A DNA stretch of 8,600 bases from a bacterium (GTDB lineage: Bacteria > SZUA-182 > SZUA-191 > JAJRXT01), in contig JAJRUU010000202.1 in assembly GCA_024277605.1 (NCBI GenBank), positions 1 through 8,600 on the forward strand. The letters are read 5' to 3'. Below the pieces are notes generated by a model that made no database searches, was not told where the DNA came from, and saw only the letters and a list, made by a program, of their open reading frames with translations. A program made the position numbers and the translations under genes. The stretch's first letter is position 1, and each line of letters opens with the position of its first letter. Below are positions 5,056 to 8,600 of this stretch, piece after piece.

Positions 5056-6740
5056 TGTCGTTTTCACTCATCCAGCAAACAAAACAACTACTCGCCCAGG
5101 AATCAGGTACCGTCTATAAGCCTCACGGGGGGAGGATCAAGGTCGCCCTGGCCTACCCGAATACCTACTGGGTCGGTATGTCCAACCTGGGATTTCAGAC
5201 TATTTACCATCTACTGAACCAGCGAGCCGACACGGTGTGCGAGCGTGTATTTTTACCCTCGCAAATTGTGTGGCAGGAATATAAACGCAGCGGCGCCCCA
5301 CTGTTTTCATTCGAATCCCAGACGCCGGTACGGCAATTTGATATACTGGCCTTCTCAGTCCCCTTTGAGGGCGACTATCCCCATATCTTAGATATATTGG
5401 AGCTGGCCGGGATAGAACCCAGAGCTAATCAGCGCAATGCCTATGACCCCTTGCTGATTATGGGTGGGGTGTGCAGCTTTATGAATCCCGAACCGCTGGC
5501 CCCTGTAATGGACGGCTTTGTGTTGGGAGATGGAGAGGAGATACTAGCAGAATTAATGGATGCTTTGGGAGAAGCGCCTCTCAAACGGAAAGATAAAGCC
5601 GATCTCCTGCAACACCTTTCCTCTATCCCTGGCTTCTATGTACCGTCACACTATCACGCCAGCTACAATTCCGACAACACTTACAGAGCGCTAGTCCCCG
5701 AATCAGCCGACATGAACACCCGGTTTGAGCCGCGCCAATTAAGCGACTTGAATAACTGGCCCACCCATTCCCGGCTCTTAACCCCACAGACAGAGTTTGG
5801 GAACATGTTTTTAGTAGAGCTGTCACGCGGTTGCGCTCACAGGTGCCGGTTCTGTCTGCTTGGTTCTGCCTTAGGCGGTATCTATCGCCCCCACAGCTTA
5901 GAGGCCGTATCCATTTCAATAGAATCGGGGTTAACCTCCGGTAAGCGCATCGGTTTGGTGGGGGCTACCATAACCGATTATCCGTATCTTAACAAAGTAT
6001 GCCAACTTATAGAAAAGGAAGAGGGGAAACTTTCGGTAGCCTCTTTGAGAGCAAATAAGCTATCGGGCTATTTGCTGGACGCTCTAAAACAAAGCGGACA
6101 CAAAACCATCACCCTGGCTCCGGAGGCAGGCTCTCAACGCCTGCGTGATTTAATCGCCAAGGGCCTAACCGAGGATGGTATTTTAAATGCCGTAGAAAAT
6201 ATTGTTTCACGCCAGATTCCCCACATAAAACTTTATCTCATGTGGGGGCTGCCAAACGAACAATCGGCGGATATCCAGGCAATAGTCCACTTAGCCAAAA
6301 AGGTTCGACAGATTATGTCAACCTCCCGGTCTTCGGGCCGCCTGACGTTAAGCCTGTCTCCCTTCGTGCCAAAACCGCAGACTCCATTCCAATGGTGCGG
6401 TATGGAATCTCTGTCCAGCCTGAATCATAAATTACATTACCTGCGCCAGGAATTAAAGGCATTAAAAGGGGTGAAACTGATAGCCGGTTCCCCTCGATCG
6501 AGCTTTTATCAAGCATTATTTTCACGGGGTGACCGTCGGGTGGGAGAAGCCCTGCTGGATGCCTGTAAAGAGCGGAAAAGTCACAAGATGGCGCTAAAAC
6601 GGATGCAGCCGGCAGCTGATTTCTTCGTTCATCGTAAGCGAAAAGCCGACGAAACATTTCCCTGGGATCATTTAATAACTCCCCATCAAAAGCAGAAACT
6701 TAAGCATGAATATGAACGCTCGATACAAATACCGCAATAG
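5055..6740 (+). CDS. Radical SAM protein, TIGR03960-like (B12-binding-type N-terminus)
   Basis: A 561-residue radical SAM enzyme of unassigned reaction. The N-terminal ~230 residues match the cobalamin-binding-like region of the TIGR03960 group (VALAYPNTYWVGMSNLGF, PLLIMGGVCSFMNPEPLAP, GFVLGDGEEI), though no DxHxxG cobalamin motif is evident. The 4Fe-4S motif is SRGCAHRCRFC, with C260, C264 and C267. Further family marks are APEAGSQRLRDLIAKG (355-370), IKLYLMWGLPNE (391-402), SPFVPKPQTPFQW (435-447) and SRGDRRVGEALLDA (490-503). It ends soon after PWDHL (536-540), so no DUF2344 domain is fused; in many genomes that partner is encoded nearby, but it is not seen here. ATG 5055 is the first start after TAA, with no clear ribosome site. 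It overlaps the TPR gene by 35 nt, implying co-translation. Confidence 0.85.
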   Translation: MSFSLIQQTKQLLAQESGTVYKPHGGRIKVALAYPNTYWVGMSNLGFQTIYHLLNQRADTVCERVFLPSQIVWQEYKRSGAPLFSFESQTPVRQFDILAFSVPFEGDYPHILDILELAGIEPRANQRNAYDPLLIMGGVCSFMNPEPLAPVMDGFVLGDGEEILAELMDALGEAPLKRKDKADLLQHLSSIPGFYVPSHYHASYNSDNTYRALVPESADMNTRFEPRQLSDLNNWPTHSRLLTPQTEFGNMFLVELSRGCAHRCRFCLLGSALGGIYRPHSLEAVSISIESGLTSGKRIGLVGATITDYPYLNKVCQLIEKEEGKLSVASLRANKLSGYLLDALKQSGHKTITLAPEAGSQRLRDLIAKGLTEDGILNAVENIVSRQIPHIKLYLMWGLPNEQSADIQAIVHLAKKVRQIMSTSRSSGRLTLSLSPFVPKPQTPFQWCGMESLSSLNHKLHYLRQELKALKGVKLIAGSPRSSFYQALFSRGDRRVGEALLDACKERKSHKMALKRMQPAADFFVHRKRKADETFPWDHLITPHQKQKLKHEYERSIQIPQ

Positions 6741-8298
6741 TCTGTATTTCTATTATAAAAAAAGACGTCTGCCTGGAGCGCTAATTGGCTTGTGCCTGTT
6801 AATCTGCTGCAGCCATGCGGAAAAAAAGATCCCCCCGTATGTGCAGGTTATTGATTTATTGAAGAAAGCAGAAAAATCCTCGGATTTTGCCACTAAGGAA
6901 TCCTGTATCAGTCAGGCGGTGGAATTTCATCCCAGTAAATGGCTTATCTTAAAAAATCTCTACGTAGAACACGCCCGCATACAAGAGCGCATGCAGGATA
7001 AAATATTTTATCTAAATCGAGCATTAGAAACCATAGATAGATATTCTATCGACTATCACAGCCTTGAAATATATCGGGAGATAGGCACTCTGTATTATGA
7101 AAACCAGCATATTGAGCAAGCCCTGGATAGCTATAAAAAGATACTGCAGATCGAACTAAAATACATAAGCCAGAAGCAAGATAATGATTTCATTTTCAAA
7201 TCACTCTTAACCAAATACCTCGATGATTGTTTGACGGTGGGAAAGATTTATCTGGAGACTGGGGATACAGCCAATGCCTTACACTACTTTAAGGAAAGCC
7301 GAAAATACTTTCATGAATTACAACAAACTGCTTATAAAAATAAAGACCTCTTTGCATATCTTGCCGATAACTTTATCCAGCTGGGAGATATATATGAGGG
7401 GCTCGGCCTGTATGAAGATAAAATAAGTTGCTATGAAACGGGATTAAAATTCAAATTGCTGGATTTGGAATATAGGATTGACAATAAACAGCTTAACCCC
7501 ACTATAGAGAGCGAATTAAAAACTATTGTAGCGTTTCGAAAAACAGATACGGGAAAAGAAATGGAAGATGAGCGGTCGTGGGCAAAGTTTTTACTGGCTA
7601 AGTATTACGCTGAGCAGGATATGCGGGAATTTGCTATTGATTTTACGATGCAAGTGCTTGATTCCGATTTCGAGAATCTGGCAAATGTGGGAAATATAAT
7701 GACCATAATGCGCTATACCCGGCGGCAGTTTACATTCAGTCAGGAAAATCAACATGAAATACATATTATAGACCGCAACCGGCGATTACTTGAGCTTATG
7801 CTGAGTAAATACCATGCTATCCGTACAACTTTTTACAAACGATTCATCTTAGAGGATTTGCATAATTGGCTGCTTATCTCTTTATCGGTTTATGATTATG
7901 CCGATATCCGGCTTATTTCGAAAAAAGCGCTCGAACTAAAGCCAAAATCATACGCCGAAGAGCAAATCAGGCTTTGGAACATAATTTTACATAATGTGGG
8001 TGTGGTCTATTTCAGGAAATCGGCTTACAGCCGGGCTGAATTCTATTTAAAAAAATACTATGATTATGCCAAAGATTTATTATCTACGTTTAACTTAGCG
8101 GTTTTTTATCTGGCTACAAACAATTTTACTAAAGCGCAGACCCTCCTGTTAGAATATAAAACACAATACCCGGATACGGTGTTCTCATCCGCGGTGGAAA
8201 CATATTTAAACGATTCAGAAAAATACTTAACCGCCGCTAACCCGGAATCTCTTGCCCCCATTAAGCTGAAACAGAGCGTCGTACCCATTGCCAGATAG
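6706..8298 (+). CDS. Exported TPR-repeat protein, possible lipoprotein
   Basis: 530 residues. After a basic start (RYKYR, KKRR) comes a hydrophobic segment GALIGLCLLICC (24-35). Cleavage could be type II at one of the two Cys (34-35), although the residue before each is not the usual Gly/Ala/Ser, or type I after SHA (36-38); either way the protein is probably periplasmic or membrane-attached. The mature part is helical with tetratricopeptide-like units near 119-152 (IGTLYYENQHIEQALDSYKK), 172-205 (GKIYLETGDTANALHYF), 217-250 (LGDIYEGLGLYEDKISCYE), 293-326, 425-458 (VGVVYFRKSAYSRAEFYLKK) and 459-492. TPR proteins are scaffolds for protein binding; no enzyme domain is seen. ATG 6706 (or 6712) lies inside the end of the radical SAM gene, so the two are likely coupled and may work together. 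The partner is unknown. Confidence 0.75.
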   Translation: MNMNARYKYRNSLYFYYKKRRLPGALIGLCLLICCSHAEKKIPPYVQVIDLLKKAEKSSDFATKESCISQAVEFHPSKWLILKNLYVEHARIQERMQDKIFYLNRALETIDRYSIDYHSLEIYREIGTLYYENQHIEQALDSYKKILQIELKYISQKQDNDFIFKSLLTKYLDDCLTVGKIYLETGDTANALHYFKESRKYFHELQQTAYKNKDLFAYLADNFIQLGDIYEGLGLYEDKISCYETGLKFKLLDLEYRIDNKQLNPTIESELKTIVAFRKTDTGKEMEDERSWAKFLLAKYYAEQDMREFAIDFTMQVLDSDFENLANVGNIMTIMRYTRRQFTFSQENQHEIHIIDRNRRLLELMLSKYHAIRTTFYKRFILEDLHNWLLISLSVYDYADIRLISKKALELKPKSYAEEQIRLWNIILHNVGVVYFRKSAYSRAEFYLKKYYDYAKDLLSTFNLAVFYLATNNFTKAQTLLLEYKTQYPDTVFSSAVETYLNDSEKYLTAANPESLAPIKLKQSVVPIAR

Positions 8299-8329
8299 AG
8301 GCACAGCTCACTTGAAGCTGACTCTATCT
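8293..8329 (+). terminator. Stem-loop over the TPR gene stop codon, terminator-like without T-run
   Basis: Perfect 8-bp stem AGATAGAG (8293-8300)/CTCTATCT (8322-8329) with an inner 5-bp stem CAGCT (8304-8308)/AGCTG (8316-8320) around a 7-nt loop. It contains the TAG stop (8296-8298) and touches the first base of repeat copy 5. No T-run follows, so it may protect the 3' end or act with the repeat rather than terminate by itself. Confidence 0.5.
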
Positions 8330-8440
8330 AACCTGATCTATTCATAAATTCAGACTGGGTTTGCCAGACACCTTATGGGATAAGGCTTATGAGCCAACGT
8401 CCTGAAGAAACAGGATGTTGCCCTACTTTTTTCAGGCTTA
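8329..8440 (+). repeat. Interspersed repeat R, copy 5 (short, diverged)
   Basis: Begins TAACCTGATCTATTCATAAA like copies 1 and 3. The core is altered: TTTGCCAGACACC then CCTTATGGGATAAGG, a new hairpin replacing GCAAG/CTTGC, with the outer TCATAA/TTATGA stem kept. After GAGCCAACGTCC it carries the copy-3-type CCTGAAGAAACAGG. CCTGAAGAAA (8401-8410) can pair, with one G-U, with TTTTTTCAGG (8427-8436), whose T-run could help end transcription of the TPR gene. It lies directly after that gene, in its sense. Confidence 0.75.
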
Positions 8441-8555
8441 ATGTGTATGAATTGTATTTGGTTAGTATAACACAGGCCGTTTCTCTGAGTCGTGGACAGT
8501 TTTGCTAAAAAAGTTGAAAAAAGAAGCGAAGTAAGCCCAAAAAAAGCCCTCGCTG

Positions 8556-8564
8556 TGGTATAAT
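8556..8564 (+). promoter_or_regulatory. Extended -10 promoter reading out of the window
   Basis: TGGTATAAT is a perfect extended -10 (TGnTATAAT) with no convincing -35 at 17 bp upstream. It would drive a gene beginning beyond 8600. The interval 8441-8555 holds no gene that I can see, only A-rich sequence. Confidence 0.4.
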
Positions 8565-8600
8565 TGGTTGAATATATTGGCATAACAACAACCGATAAAC

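Noticed and set aside
5623..5919. Minus-strand 98-codon frame opposite the radical SAM gene
   Set aside because: It lies wholly antisense to a well-supported gene and has a composition unlike a real protein.

Overview
This window looks like part of an uncultured Gram-negative bacterial genome. It has outer-membrane-type lipoproteins, a REP-associated (RAYT-type) transposase remnant with its characteristic repeat, an RHS/YD-repeat scrap and many interspersed non-coding repeats. That mix suggests Omnitrophota or a similar environmental lineage. This is a guess from style only; no marker gene here fixes the taxonomy. TAA, TAG and TGA all occur as ordinary stops, so nothing indicates a recoded genetic code.

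Layout. Positions 1-233 hold a copy of a roughly 180-bp repeat (family R). On the minus strand, 2042-231 encodes a sugar-phosphate nucleotidyltransferase-like protein with a left-handed beta-helix (LbH) tail, followed in the same frame by a polyprenyl-phosphate sugar-1-phosphate transferase. A single in-frame TAA separates the two, in the middle of the beta-helix repeat. The 1-kb gap 2043-3058 has no gene. It contains two small hairpins and three more same-direction copies of repeat R, one of which is split by a 164-bp palindromic MITE-like insert. From 3059 the plus strand carries an exported metallo-beta-lactamase-fold protein with an altered metal site, a junkyard of RHS and RAYT fragments (4022-4433), a BamE/DUF3192-like lipoprotein, a large radical SAM protein and an overlapping exported TPR protein. 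A fifth repeat R copy and a promoter-like sequence reading out of the window end the sequence.

How parts relate. The minus-strand pair belongs to polysaccharide or glycoconjugate assembly: the transferase loads a sugar phosphate on a lipid carrier. The nucleotidyltransferase-like half has lost the residues that normally bind metal and substrate, so it may be structural or regulatory. The lipoprotein, radical SAM and TPR genes are closely packed and probably co-transcribed. A perfect 27-bp inverted repeat brackets the lipoprotein, and its right copy supplies a -35 hexamer just ahead of the radical SAM gene.

The most striking items are the stop codon dividing an apparent fusion protein in register, the multi-copy structured repeat R with its nested MITE, and the perfect inverted repeats left beside a headless RAYT.
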